From a virus: a DNA stretch of 26,671 bases. Positions 15,390 through 21,251 of the stretch are shown here, one piece after another. The notes under the pieces were generated by a model that ran no database searches, was not told where the DNA came from, and saw only the letters and a program-made list of their open reading frames with translations. Positions within the stretch are counted from its first letter, which is position 1; each line of letters starts with the position of its first letter. The DNA is taken from the IMG/VR virus record IMGVR_UViG_3300025438_000117, positions 1-26,671 of that record; one strand, written 5' to 3'. Made by a program: the position numbers and the translations under genes.

Positions 15390-15788
15390 TTAAAATAACC
15401 ATTTGATAAATTCTACAAATTTTACTGCTACTGTTATTAATCCTGCAATTATAAGAAAAGCTACAATCAATATAAACCAGATAGGAGGTCTCCCTTTTGC
15501 TTTTGCTTTGAAAGTTCGTAATTCCTCTTCTTTAGGAGCAGTACTTGGTCTTGGAGTGGTTGTGCTTTTAGATAGCCCGTTCTTAAAAGGTTTCTCTTCA
15601 TTACATCCGCAGTCCATATCAATTTCAACTTTGCCCAATCTTCTGCCCTCAACAAATTCTTCGGCAATTTTAAATGCTTTTGCTATTGATAAAGTGCCAC
15701 CATTTGTTGCTGTATCTGAAACCAATGTTAGTGCTAAGTTATCTCTCATTTGAGATGCTTCTAATGGTGTAAGTTTCTTAATATTCAT
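15390..15788 (-). CDS. C-terminally membrane-anchored protein, function unknown
   Basis: This 132-aa protein has a soluble N-terminal part (MNIKKLTPLEASQMRDNLAL), a Cys motif IDMDCGCNEEK, a Ser/Thr/Pro-rich linker (SKSTTTPRPSTAPKEEELR), and one strong transmembrane helix near the end (WFILIVAFLIIAGLITVAV) followed by KFVEFIKWLF. The layout suggests a cytoplasmic domain tethered to the inner membrane. It starts 1 nt after the upstream stop. I recognise no family; a holin-like or spanin-like role is conceivable but unsupported. Confidence 0.6.
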   Translation of the reverse strand: MNIKKLTPLEASQMRDNLALTLVSDTATNGGTLSIAKAFKIAEEFVEGRRLGKVEIDMDCGCNEEKPFKNGLSKSTTTPRPSTAPKEEELRTFKAKAKGRPPIWFILIVAFLIIAGLITVAVKFVEFIKWLF

Positions 15789-15789
15789 T

Positions 15790-16161
15790 TTATGATTTTA
15801 TTAGTTGTAATATTCTTTCTTCTATTGGTATTTGATTTATCTTATCTACTAATCTATCAAAATCCATTTTGTGATAGTCTTGGAGACGATTTAAGGAACT
15901 GTCGTCTAATCGGTCTATAACTCTGAACTGAACCTCCTCTAAATAGTCGTCAATGACCTCTTTTAAATCTAATACAAACTCTCTAGTTAATTTACTTCTT
16001 CTATTGGCAACAAATACTTCATCGTACTTTAGCATCAACTTCTCAATATAAGGAGGTACGCTATTCGCCAACTGTCTGAATAGGACGTATTTTTCAACGT
16101 TGTACCCCTCTCCATTGGTTGTCTCTGTATCTGCGTAATATTGTTGATAAAAGAGGCTCAA
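15790..16161 (-). CDS. Small helical protein, function unknown (TTG start)
   Basis: This 123-aa, mostly helical protein begins SLFYQQYYADTETTNGEGYN after the initiating codon and has repeated charged helices (LTREFVLDLKEVIDDYLEEV, LQDYHKMDFDRLVDKINQIP). No in-frame ATG exists between the promoter at 16185-16215 and residue 43, so the TTG at 16161, about 24 nt after the -7 box, is the best start. The stop is followed after 1 nt by the membrane-anchored protein gene. No family recognised. Confidence 0.55.
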   Translation of the reverse strand: MSLFYQQYYADTETTNGEGYNVEKYVLFRQLANSVPPYIEKLMLKYDEVFVANRRSKLTREFVLDLKEVIDDYLEEVQFRVIDRLDDSSLNRLQDYHKMDFDRLVDKINQIPIEERILQLIKS

Positions 16162-16184
16162 TCTATTGGTCTGTTTTGTTTTTT

Positions 16185-16215
16185 CAAATCTACTTCTTTT
16201 TTGGTTACAAACAAA
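16185..16215 (-). promoter_or_regulatory. Bacteroidetes-type promoter with TTGGTTACAAAC element
   Basis: TTTG at 16212-16215, exact 19-nt spacer, TAGATTTG at 16185-16192. A 15-nt sequence (plus strand TTTTGGTTACAAACA, 16199-16213) within it recurs at 24609-24623 before the terminase genes. Confidence 0.7.
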
Positions 16216-16217
16216 AT

Positions 16218-16400
16218 TTATTTATGAAATTTAGATTGACTTACTGGGTAATGCTTCAATTCTGACACTTTACCAAAGTCCTCGACTGCTTTTAATGTTT
16301 TAGATGAGGTGGTAGTCAATTTTTCTGTACATTGAGAAAATCGTTCCATTGCCATTGCCATTGCCATAGCTACTGCTATAATTCTATTTTTGTTTCTCAT
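16218..16400 (-). CDS. Short possible ORF with Ala-Met repeat
   Basis: A 60-aa frame starting MRNKNRIIAVAMAMAMAMER, then a polar tail with one Cys. The hydrophobic start is made by a tandem hexamer (16346-16369). It follows the structured noncoding region directly, with no promoter box in front, and ends just before the next promoter. It may be a real small membrane-associated protein, or an incidental frame within the tail of the RNA transcript. Confidence 0.4.
   Translation of the reverse strand: MRNKNRIIAVAMAMAMAMERFSQCTEKLTTTSSKTLKAVEDFGKVSELKHYPVSQSKFHK
16346..16369 (-). repeat. Tandem hexamer repeat (about 4 x CAATGG)
   Basis: On the plus strand CCATTG occurs three times in a row, then CCATAG. 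On the coding strand it encodes alternating Met-Ala and supplies several in-frame ATGs, so unit gain or loss would keep the frame. Confidence 0.8.
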
Positions 16401-16419
16401 AATTAAACTTACTTTTAGT

Positions 16420-17258
16420 GCCCCCCAGAGGTCTCGAACCCAATAATTCCATTAACGTCTTAATAACAGTTCTTGCGGTTCTGCTTTCCAATGCTAAATT
16501 CTTATTTTTATCTGTGTTCCCTGTCTAATTAAATTCGTAGTGCTTACGCAATCATCCTGCAAGATGGGACAACAATTTAACATCGACCGAACGAGGGGGC
16601 GTGTCGGAGCGGAAAGTTATAGGAATGGACTACCGATTACCAACGACTTAACATTTTACGGAAGATAGCTGTACCTAGTATAGATGTCTCTAATCTTTCG
16701 CGCTCCTGTTAGTAAGTACCCACGAGAACAATTCAAATTTCTTGCCGATGTAATCTTACTAACGTTTATTTTAAAAGAGCAGAGTACTAACCCCTATAGT
16801 CTAGTTGGCATCCCCCAATGTTTATAGACTTTTTAACTTTCGTCTGCTCTTTGTTTTTTGGTAGTAGGAGAAGTATCGAACCTCTCAATCATCCCCTTTA
16901 ATCGGTTCTGCATTAACCTTATGCTATCTACTACTTTTGAGAGTTTTAGAAATCTCCCAATCTCTCATATAAGTTTTAATTCCGTATTAACCAGAATACA
17001 CTCATTAACGATGGAATGCAGGACGTGAGAATGATTAACTTTAATTCCCAAGTAAATTATCGGTAACTCACACCGTATTAGAGCAAATTAATGGAATAGT
17101 GTTTAGCCCTATACCTGTGCATCCTTGTTGATAGACCACTTTACTGGTCGGCAGTTCAACTAATTGAAAAACTGGGTTGTAATTTTTGTCAAATGAGACG
17201 ACCTTATCTCATACCATTTAATATTTTGATTGATTGCTCATAATGGCTAAAGAGCAAT
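16420..17258 (-). ncRNA. Candidate large structured noncoding RNA (about 840 nt)
   Basis: Bases 16401-17263 hold no credible ORF on either strand, in a genome otherwise almost gapless. Instead the stretch is packed with perfect or near-perfect stems. Going down the minus strand: 17233-17258 (7 bp), 17193-17212 (6 bp), 17155-17168 (5 bp, 4-nt loop), 17134-17149, 17093-17115 (7 bp, one mismatch), 17061-17075, 16984-16999, 16938-16967 (6 bp), 16861-16934 (7-bp closing stem, tRNA-like), 16774-16852 (10-bp closing stem with 2 nested stems), 16708-16763 (9-bp closing stem) and 16420-16600 (GCCCCCT with GGGGGGC, enclosing a 7-bp helix at 16529-16580 and a GTAA tetraloop hairpin at 16541-16550). Minus-strand transcription is inferred from the neighbours and from the GNRA loop. 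No promoter lies within, so it is probably transcribed from 17864-17894. It resembles in size and setting the large phage-borne RNAs GOLLD and ROOL; identity is unproven. Confidence 0.6.
16861..16934 (-). ncRNA. tRNA-like module inside the structured region
   Basis: A 74-nt unit is closed by GTAGTAG/CTACTAC (7 bp). It has a D-arm-like GCAT-AAGGTTA-ATGC hairpin containing GG, and a T-arm-like 6-bp hairpin with loop TTCGATA. The middle section (GAACCGATTAAAGGGG) does not form a normal anticodon stem and no convincing anticodon can be read. GAACC can instead pair with GGTTC of the T-arm. I therefore treat it as a tRNA-derived or tRNA-mimicking module, not a functional tRNA. Confidence 0.45.
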
Positions 17259-17263
17259 AATCT

Positions 17264-17665
17264 TTATGTTATATCTTCAATTCCGTGTATTGCTACAAAA
17301 CTGCTATTAGAATTTAAGCGGTGCTTACTGCAACCCTCAAATAATTCTTTAGCTTTATCTAAATTGTCTGCCTCCACTTCTATCTCTCTACGGTACGTTA
17401 TTAGGTATTTTCTGCCCTCGTAAGCGACCATCGGCATATCTCCGCCATTCTCTTCAATCCAACTAGAGATGTATCGTCCAAACTCGTCTGCGGAGTTCTC
17501 ATCTTCCCATTCGGCTTGTGTTGTAGAAATTCTCCTAACAACTCCTATCTCTACTGCTCTTTCAATTATTGCAAGGCTTCTTTTGTCTCCATAGAAACCG
17601 CCCTTTAAGGACGGTCTATTTAATGCTTCTTGTACGGCTGTTACCGTTAATACTGCTAATAACAT
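17264..17665 (-). CDS. Small phage protein, function unknown
   Basis: This 133-aa protein starts MLLAVLTVTAVQEALNRPSL, continues GGFYGDKRSLAIIERAVEIG and an acidic helix (EWEDENSADEFGRYISSWIE), and ends with a beta/alpha segment YLITYRREIEVEADNLDKAK. The latter resembles the small 'y-x-v-x-v-x-A-x-s-x-e-e-A' fold of DpnD/PcfM-like domains, but I am not certain. The start overlaps the stop of the preceding small gene as TAATG (17663-17667), so translation is coupled. It is the last gene before the structured RNA region. Confidence 0.6.
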   Translation of the reverse strand: MLLAVLTVTAVQEALNRPSLKGGFYGDKRSLAIIERAVEIGVVRRISTTQAEWEDENSADEFGRYISSWIEENGGDMPMVAYEGRKYLITYRREIEVEADNLDKAKELFEGCSKHRLNSNSSFVAIHGIEDIT

Positions 17666-17811
17666 TATGCTACTGGTATTACGTTATAACCTAAAATCTT
17701 TGCAGTCCGCTCTACTCCATCGTCAGAAGATACGGCCTCTGTTGCTGTTTGAAGTGCCATTAAAGATAATATGCTAACTTCTTCTACTGTGTACGTTTTT
17801 AAATTTTTCAT
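17665..17811 (-). CDS. 48-aa protein, function unknown
   Basis: The frame can be extended to an ATG at 17862, but that ATG is only 1 nt from the -7 box of the promoter at 17864-17894 and would not be transcribed in full. ATG 17811 is preceded by the leader element (AAAATCCAGTCAG-ATG) shared with three other genes here, giving MKNLKTYTVEEVSILSLMAL and ending KILGYNVIPVA. It is a small acidic helical protein, coupled by TAATG to the next gene. Confidence 0.55.
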   Translation of the reverse strand: MKNLKTYTVEEVSILSLMALQTATEAVSSDDGVERTAKILGYNVIPVA

Positions 17812-17863
17812 CTGACTGGATTTTAATTTGTTTAAGTTGGTATGGTTCGTTCCTCCCAACATT

Positions 17864-17894
17864 CAAAGGTACAAAAATTTTGTTTATAAACAAA
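17864..17894 (-). promoter_or_regulatory. Promoter with palindromic operator (copy 3)
   Basis: TTTG (17891-17894), 19-nt spacer, TACCTTTG (17864-17871). The -33 box is the right arm of a perfect 16-bp palindrome TTTGTTTATAAACAAA (17879-17894), also found at 18923-18938 and 21267-21282. Confidence 0.8.
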
Positions 17895-17922
17895 ACAAAT
17901 TATAACTTTTTTTGAAAAAATT

Positions 17923-18438
17923 TTATTTTAGTGGTCTAACTTTCACACTAAACTCTAATATATCGTCTCCATCTATGTACTCCTGCAACGTTGGTACTAC
18001 TATGTATAAAGTATTATCTTCAATGTAATAATCGGTGTAGATGTCCTCTATAACCGTTCCTACTACTCTTTCAACTGCTTCATTGATTTGCTTCGACTGG
18101 TCTAACTTACCGTTACCGTCAATCTCTACTGCTTGGCTGTTAATCCCTCCTTTAATTGCTTCGTGCAGAAGTTCTTTTAAAGAGTACAATTTAGCGAAAT
18201 TACCGCACTCACAAGCTATCTCTAAATCATTTTCTTTAGCAAAAGCTATAACTTCCTGCTCTAGCACAAATTCAATGGCTCTCTGCTGTTCTCCAGTTAG
18301 CTTTTGGTTTTTAGGTAGCATCATTGATATTGATCCATTGTGCATCTGAATAATTCCAGTAATGTGGCTATCCTGTAGGAATTTATTTACTCTATGCTCT
18401 ATTTTAGCATTTAGTTGTTCTTGTTGTATGTGGTTCAT
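17923..18438 (-). CDS. Phage protein, function unknown
   Basis: This 171-aa protein starts MNHIQQEQLNAKIEHRVNKF, has a Cys pair in IACECGNFAKLYSLKELLHE, and an acidic C-terminal half with strands (YIEDNTLYIVVPTLQEYIDG). Its start overlaps the preceding stop as TAATG at 18436-18440. It is the second gene of the two-gene unit led by the promoter at 18907-18938. No family recognised. Confidence 0.6.
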   Translation of the reverse strand: MNHIQQEQLNAKIEHRVNKFLQDSHITGIIQMHNGSISMMLPKNQKLTGEQQRAIEFVLEQEVIAFAKENDLEIACECGNFAKLYSLKELLHEAIKGGINSQAVEIDGNGKLDQSKQINEAVERVVGTVIEDIYTDYYIEDNTLYIVVPTLQEYIDGDDILEFSVKVRPLK

Positions 18439-18878
18439 TACTTAAAGAATTGTTGGTTAGCATGAGTTACTGCAAAGCCTCTATTTATGAAACTGCAAAT
18501 AGAGTTTTCTACTTTCTCACAAAGCACCTCTTCTGATGGTACTATTTCAATTTTGTTCTCTGTCTTTACTACGTGATAATACATATCTAATATCTTTTTA
18601 ATTGGTAGAATGCACTTATATCTCTTATGGTCTTTAATTACATAGAACTCGTCTTTAGTAATCTCTTTAGAAGTTTTAAACTCTTCTTCTAATTGCTCTA
18701 CTGACATCGCTTGGTAATCGTCCCATCCTATAATAACTCGGACATCTGAAACACTCTTTTCAAATTTATACATATGAGCCACTTGGTCGTCATCGTTTTG
18801 TTCAGAGGCATATCTTCTGTTTACTATGTTGCATAATTTCTGTAATCTTTCTAAATTAGTGAATTTACTTTTACTCAT
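18438..18878 (-). CDS. Phage protein, function unknown
   Basis: The frame reaches an ATG at 18965, but the promoter at 18907-18938 lies inside that extension, so I take ATG 18878, preceded by the shared leader element ACCAGTCAAG-ATG. This gives a 146-aa protein: MSKSKFTNLERLQKLCNIVN, then an acidic middle (WDDYQAMSVEQLEEEFKTSK) and FYVIKDHKRYKCILPIKKIL. No family recognised. It is coupled to the next gene by TAATG. Confidence 0.6.
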   Translation of the reverse strand: MSKSKFTNLERLQKLCNIVNRRYASEQNDDDQVAHMYKFEKSVSDVRVIIGWDDYQAMSVEQLEEEFKTSKEITKDEFYVIKDHKRYKCILPIKKILDMYYHVVKTENKIEIVPSEEVLCEKVENSICSFINRGFAVTHANQQFFK

Positions 18879-18906
18879 CTTGACTGGTTTTAATTGTTTA
18901 ACAAAA

Positions 18907-18938
18907 CAAAGATATAAAAAATTTTGTTTATAAACAAA
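18907..18938 (-). promoter_or_regulatory. Promoter with palindromic operator (copy 2)
   Basis: TTTG (18935-18938), 20-nt spacer, TATCTTTG (18907-18914). It overlaps the perfect palindrome TTTGTTTATAAACAAA at 18923-18938. Upstream flank AATAAAAGTAAGTTTTT is shared with the copy at 21267-21282. Confidence 0.75.
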
Positions 18939-18951
18939 TAAAAACTTACTT

Positions 18952-19236
18952 TTATTCCGTTCCATCGTGTTTACGGTGGCACGGTCTGCCTCTCATAGTG
19001 ATATTACTTACATCGTAGGCTGATTCTGACATTCCTTGCTTTTGACATTGATCTACGGATATATCATGAGAACAGTCTATTGGTTTACAATCGTTCTGTT
19101 TGCAGTCCTCACAAAAGACGTAGCCGTGTTCATCTATCATCTGCTCAATCTTTTCAGCTTTGGCTTCTCTAACTCTGGCATCAATTACCGTCTTTAGGAT
19201 GCGCTCTCCGGATGAGGTTTGGTAACTATTTGCCAT
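18952..19236 (-). CDS. Small HNH-like zinc protein
   Basis: This 94-aa protein has an N-terminal helix region, then VFCEDCKQNDC (Cys42, Cys45), KPIDCSHDISVDQC (His57) and YDVSNITMRGRPCHRKHDG (Asn78, Cys86, His87). The order C-x2-C ... D-C-S-H ... N-I ... C-H is that of compact HNH (beta-beta-alpha metal) nucleases found in phage recombination or replication regions. The residue expected as the general base is His57. A non-catalytic zinc protein is possible. It overlaps the MutS-I-like gene by 11 nt. Confidence 0.65.
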   Translation of the reverse strand: MANSYQTSSGERILKTVIDARVREAKAEKIEQMIDEHGYVFCEDCKQNDCKPIDCSHDISVDQCQKQGMSESAYDVSNITMRGRPCHRKHDGTE

Positions 19237-19507
19237 TAGTTACATTTTCGCATACTGCTACTTTATCCTTTAATTTAACTAGATTTTCTAAATGTTCATC
19301 AAATCTAAACTCTTTAAATTTAGATATTAGTATAGATTTCGTAGAGCCTTTAGTAAGTACCCTAGAATAACAATCTACATCAAGTACCTGTGCGAGTAGT
19401 TTGGCATCATTGTCGAAAGTTATATAGTTATCTTCCGAGTGTAATAAAACTATAGCATCAGAATATTTAGGCTTAATTTTATTGTATTGATTAAATAGTG
19501 TCTCCAT
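19226..19507 (-). CDS. Stand-alone MutS domain-I-like protein
   Basis: This 93-aa protein starts METLFNQYNKIKPKYSDAIV (ATG 19507, overlapping the upstream stop as TAATG; a TTG three codons earlier is less likely). The stretch Y-N-K-I-K-x-K-Y-x-D-A-I-V-L-L ... D-N-Y-I-T-F-D-N-D-A-K-x-L-A-Q-V-L closely follows the MutS mismatch-binding domain I pattern (K-x-x-y-p-d-a-l-L-l-f-r-x-G-d-F-Y-e-x-f-x-x-D-A). The canonical G-D-F-Y-E is E-D-N-Y-I-T here, so the Phe-x-Glu mismatch wedge is absent. It ends VCENVTNGK. Single-domain MutS-I proteins occur in Bacteroidota mobile elements and phages; function unknown. Confidence 0.65.
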   Translation of the reverse strand: METLFNQYNKIKPKYSDAIVLLHSEDNYITFDNDAKLLAQVLDVDCYSRVLTKGSTKSILISKFKEFRFDEHLENLVKLKDKVAVCENVTNGK

Positions 19508-19689
19508 TATCTCCAAATATTAGCGTGGTTATTCTTTTGAGTTTTACGACTGTGCTTACTCACTTTGTTTTTATGTGAAAGACTTTTGGTGCAGTCATTT
19601 CGGTCATCAAATATCTTACAACCAGAGACCCTGTTATGCTTATCATATTCGGGACATTTATCTCCCGTTCCACATCTTTTACTTGCCAT
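19507..19689 (-). CDS. Small Cys-rich basic protein
   Basis: This 60-aa protein has four Cys in its first half (MASKRCGTGDKCPEYDKHNR, SGCKIFDDRNDC) and a basic His/Lys tail (HKNKVSKHSRKTQKNNH). The Cys spacing suggests a small metal-binding fold, perhaps nucleic acid binding. It starts 2 nt after the upstream stop and is coupled to the MutS-I-like gene. Confidence 0.5.
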   Translation of the reverse strand: MASKRCGTGDKCPEYDKHNRVSGCKIFDDRNDCTKSLSHKNKVSKHSRKTQKNNHANIWR

Positions 19690-19691
19690 AA

Positions 19692-19892
19692 TTAAGCGTT
19701 TATATCGGTTAAGTAGTATTGCGTAATAGTTTTAGATGAGGTATAATTTTTTACTATAATACCTTTCTGCTCATTTTCTTCATTGTAGTAAAAATGCTTT
19801 TTAGCACTCTCTAAATGTTCCGTATTTAGAAAATCTGCACTTGTATTAGTAAAGATTTTGTAAAACGTTTTGCTTGTTACTTCTATGTTCAT
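19692..19892 (-). CDS. 66-aa protein, function unknown
   Basis: Starts MNIEVTSKTFYKIFTNTSAD and ends YTSSKTITQYYLTDINA. It has no recognisable motif. The start overlaps the upstream stop (ATGA, 19889-19892). It is a member of the packed operon running from 21226 to 18952. Confidence 0.5.
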   Translation of the reverse strand: MNIEVTSKTFYKIFTNTSADFLNTEHLESAKKHFYYNEENEQKGIIVKNYTSSKTITQYYLTDINA

Positions 19893-20401
19893 TTATCTAA
19901 AATTTTTAGTGCTTCCTCATCCTTATCCTTATCTGACAATCTACCTAAAATGTCGCAGCCTCTATCATCACAAATTATAGAACCTTGTTGCCTATTTTCT
20001 TTAAACAGATTAGTCCCGAAAAAATGGGTTTTAGGTTCGTGATAATATGCACCTAATAATTTATGTGCAATTTTAGCCTCTACAATTTTAGTGTCTATTT
20101 CATTTAACTTTAAAATGCTCTTATCTTTTGCAGGAGTTGTGTAGGTTAAACTTCCATAATAGCCGTTCTGCACAACTACATATTCAAAAGTTTTAATATT
20201 AACATAGAAATCATAATGCCCAGCTAATTCAGAACCCTCTATAGGCAAGAAATTATATTCTCTAAACCCAAAAATATGTTCAGTTAGAACTGTAATGTTG
20301 CCACTACTGGCTCTTACTGTATCTAAAGATTTACCGTTCCATCCGCTTATTCTACTAAACGATTTAGATTGCAGGAACTCCATTGTTACTTCTGTTCCCA
20401 T
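19889..20401 (-). CDS. Phage protein, function unknown
   Basis: This 170-aa protein starts MGTEVTMEFLQSKSFSRISG. The middle is beta-rich (YDFYVNIKTFEYVVVQNGYY) and the end is acidic (SDKDKDEEALKILDK), with two Cys in SIICDDRGCDILG. No family recognised. It overlaps its neighbours by TAATG (20401) and ATGA (19889). Confidence 0.55.
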   Translation of the reverse strand: MGTEVTMEFLQSKSFSRISGWNGKSLDTVRASSGNITVLTEHIFGFREYNFLPIEGSELAGHYDFYVNIKTFEYVVVQNGYYGSLTYTTPAKDKSILKLNEIDTKIVEAKIAHKLLGAYYHEPKTHFFGTNLFKENRQQGSIICDDRGCDILGRLSDKDKDEEALKILDK

Positions 20402-20751
20402 TACATCAAAAGGTATTTAGCGTAAAGGTCTCCAAATTCGTGGATTAGTTTGCGTTCGTTACCATCATCTGCTCTACGTAGTGCTAAAGCCATAGCCTGT
20501 GCAAATGAGCCTCCATACTTTTGACAATTATTATAGATGAGGTTGATGTCATCTCTAGTTGGATTAATTTTAGCTTTCTCGCTATCGTCAATCTCTACAA
20601 TTAGGGTTTCTATACTTCTACCTAATCCTAAATCGGTCTTGTTTCCAACTGTAGTATCAACTAATTCAGTTCCCTTTAATTGGGGAACTCGTAGAAGATT
20701 TCTAACTTTAGTTCCTAGTTTCTGTACTTGGTCTGTGTTTAGTTCTCTCAT
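20401..20751 (-). CDS. Phage protein, function unknown
   Basis: This 116-aa protein starts MRELNTDQVQKLGTKVRNLL, has an acidic middle (TLIVEIDDSEKAKINPTRDD) and a C-terminal helix region (FAQAMALALRRADDGNERKL). It begins 1 nt after the upstream stop. No family recognised. Confidence 0.55.
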   Translation of the reverse strand: MRELNTDQVQKLGTKVRNLLRVPQLKGTELVDTTVGNKTDLGLGRSIETLIVEIDDSEKAKINPTRDDINLIYNNCQKYGGSFAQAMALALRRADDGNERKLIHEFGDLYAKYLLM

Positions 20752-20752
20752 C

Positions 20753-20950
20753 TTATAGTCCGCTTATAAAGTTATAATGTTTAGTGCAGTATGCACATAC
20801 TTCTCTACATTTAGCATCTACTGGCATATCTCCAATTATTGCTGCTATTATTTTGTGGCTTCTTTCTTGGGTAACTTCTTTGCCCATTACTAAATTGTAA
20901 CCGTGTAGTGTATCGTTTATAAATCCGATAATAGTTTTTGCTTCTTTCAT
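20753..20950 (-). CDS. 65-aa protein, function unknown
   Basis: Starts MKEAKTIIGFINDTLHGYNL and ends with CREVCAYCTKHYNFISGL, where three Cys and one His could bind a metal. The ATG is preceded by the shared leader AAAACCAGTCAAA, although it is the second gene of its operon. No family recognised. Confidence 0.5.
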   Translation of the reverse strand: MKEAKTIIGFINDTLHGYNLVMGKEVTQERSHKIIAAIIGDMPVDAKCREVCAYCTKHYNFISGL

Positions 20951-20962
20951 TTTGACTGGTTT

Positions 20963-21226
20963 TTATTGTTTAGTTGTAATAAAGCTATCTACTCGTAATC
21001 CAGATAACTTAAAAAGTTTTTGATTGTATCCTTTCACATCGCTAATGAAGTCATTATTACAAGTTCCTGTCATTAAAGTTGCAGCTTTATTTGCCTCCTC
21101 TAAAGTAGGGTAAGGTGTAAATCCATCATAAGGTTCTTGCCCCTCATTCTGGTAAGTAGTAAATACCGTTTTAGATTTGAAGTTCTCATTAATCTGTAAA
21201 GTAACGTCTGTAATTCGTGTTCTCAT
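20963..21226 (-). CDS. 87-aa protein, function unknown
   Basis: This is the first gene of the operon led by the promoter at 21252-21282. It starts MRTRITDVTLQINENFKSKT, with a middle QEPYDGFTPYPTLEEANKAA and an end GLRVDSFITTKQ. The predicted fold is small alpha/beta. The ATG follows the leader AAAACCAGTAAATT. No family recognised. Confidence 0.5.
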   Translation of the reverse strand: MRTRITDVTLQINENFKSKTVFTTYQNEGQEPYDGFTPYPTLEEANKAATLMTGTCNNDFISDVKGYNQKLFKLSGLRVDSFITTKQ

Positions 21227-21251
21227 AATTTACTGGTTTTGTTTAACAATT

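Noticed and set aside
16420-16600. tmRNA or RNase P RNA
   Set aside because: The GCCCCCT/GGGGGGC closing stem is suggestive, but no tag-peptide frame, tmRNA 3' end or RNase P core words are visible.
16401-17263. Ordinary tRNA genes in the noncoding stretch
   Set aside because: T-arm-like words (GGTTCGA) and a tRNA-like acceptor stem occur, but I could not fit an anticodon arm with T33 and a five-pair stem to either module. I describe them as tRNA-like only.
17812-17862. Longer N-terminus of the 48-aa protein
   Set aside because: Its ATG is 1 nt from the -7 box of a strong promoter, so it would lie before or at the transcription start.
18879-18965. Longer N-terminus of the protein at 18438
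   Set aside because: The extension contains the whole promoter-operator copy 2 and overlaps the end of the preceding gene.
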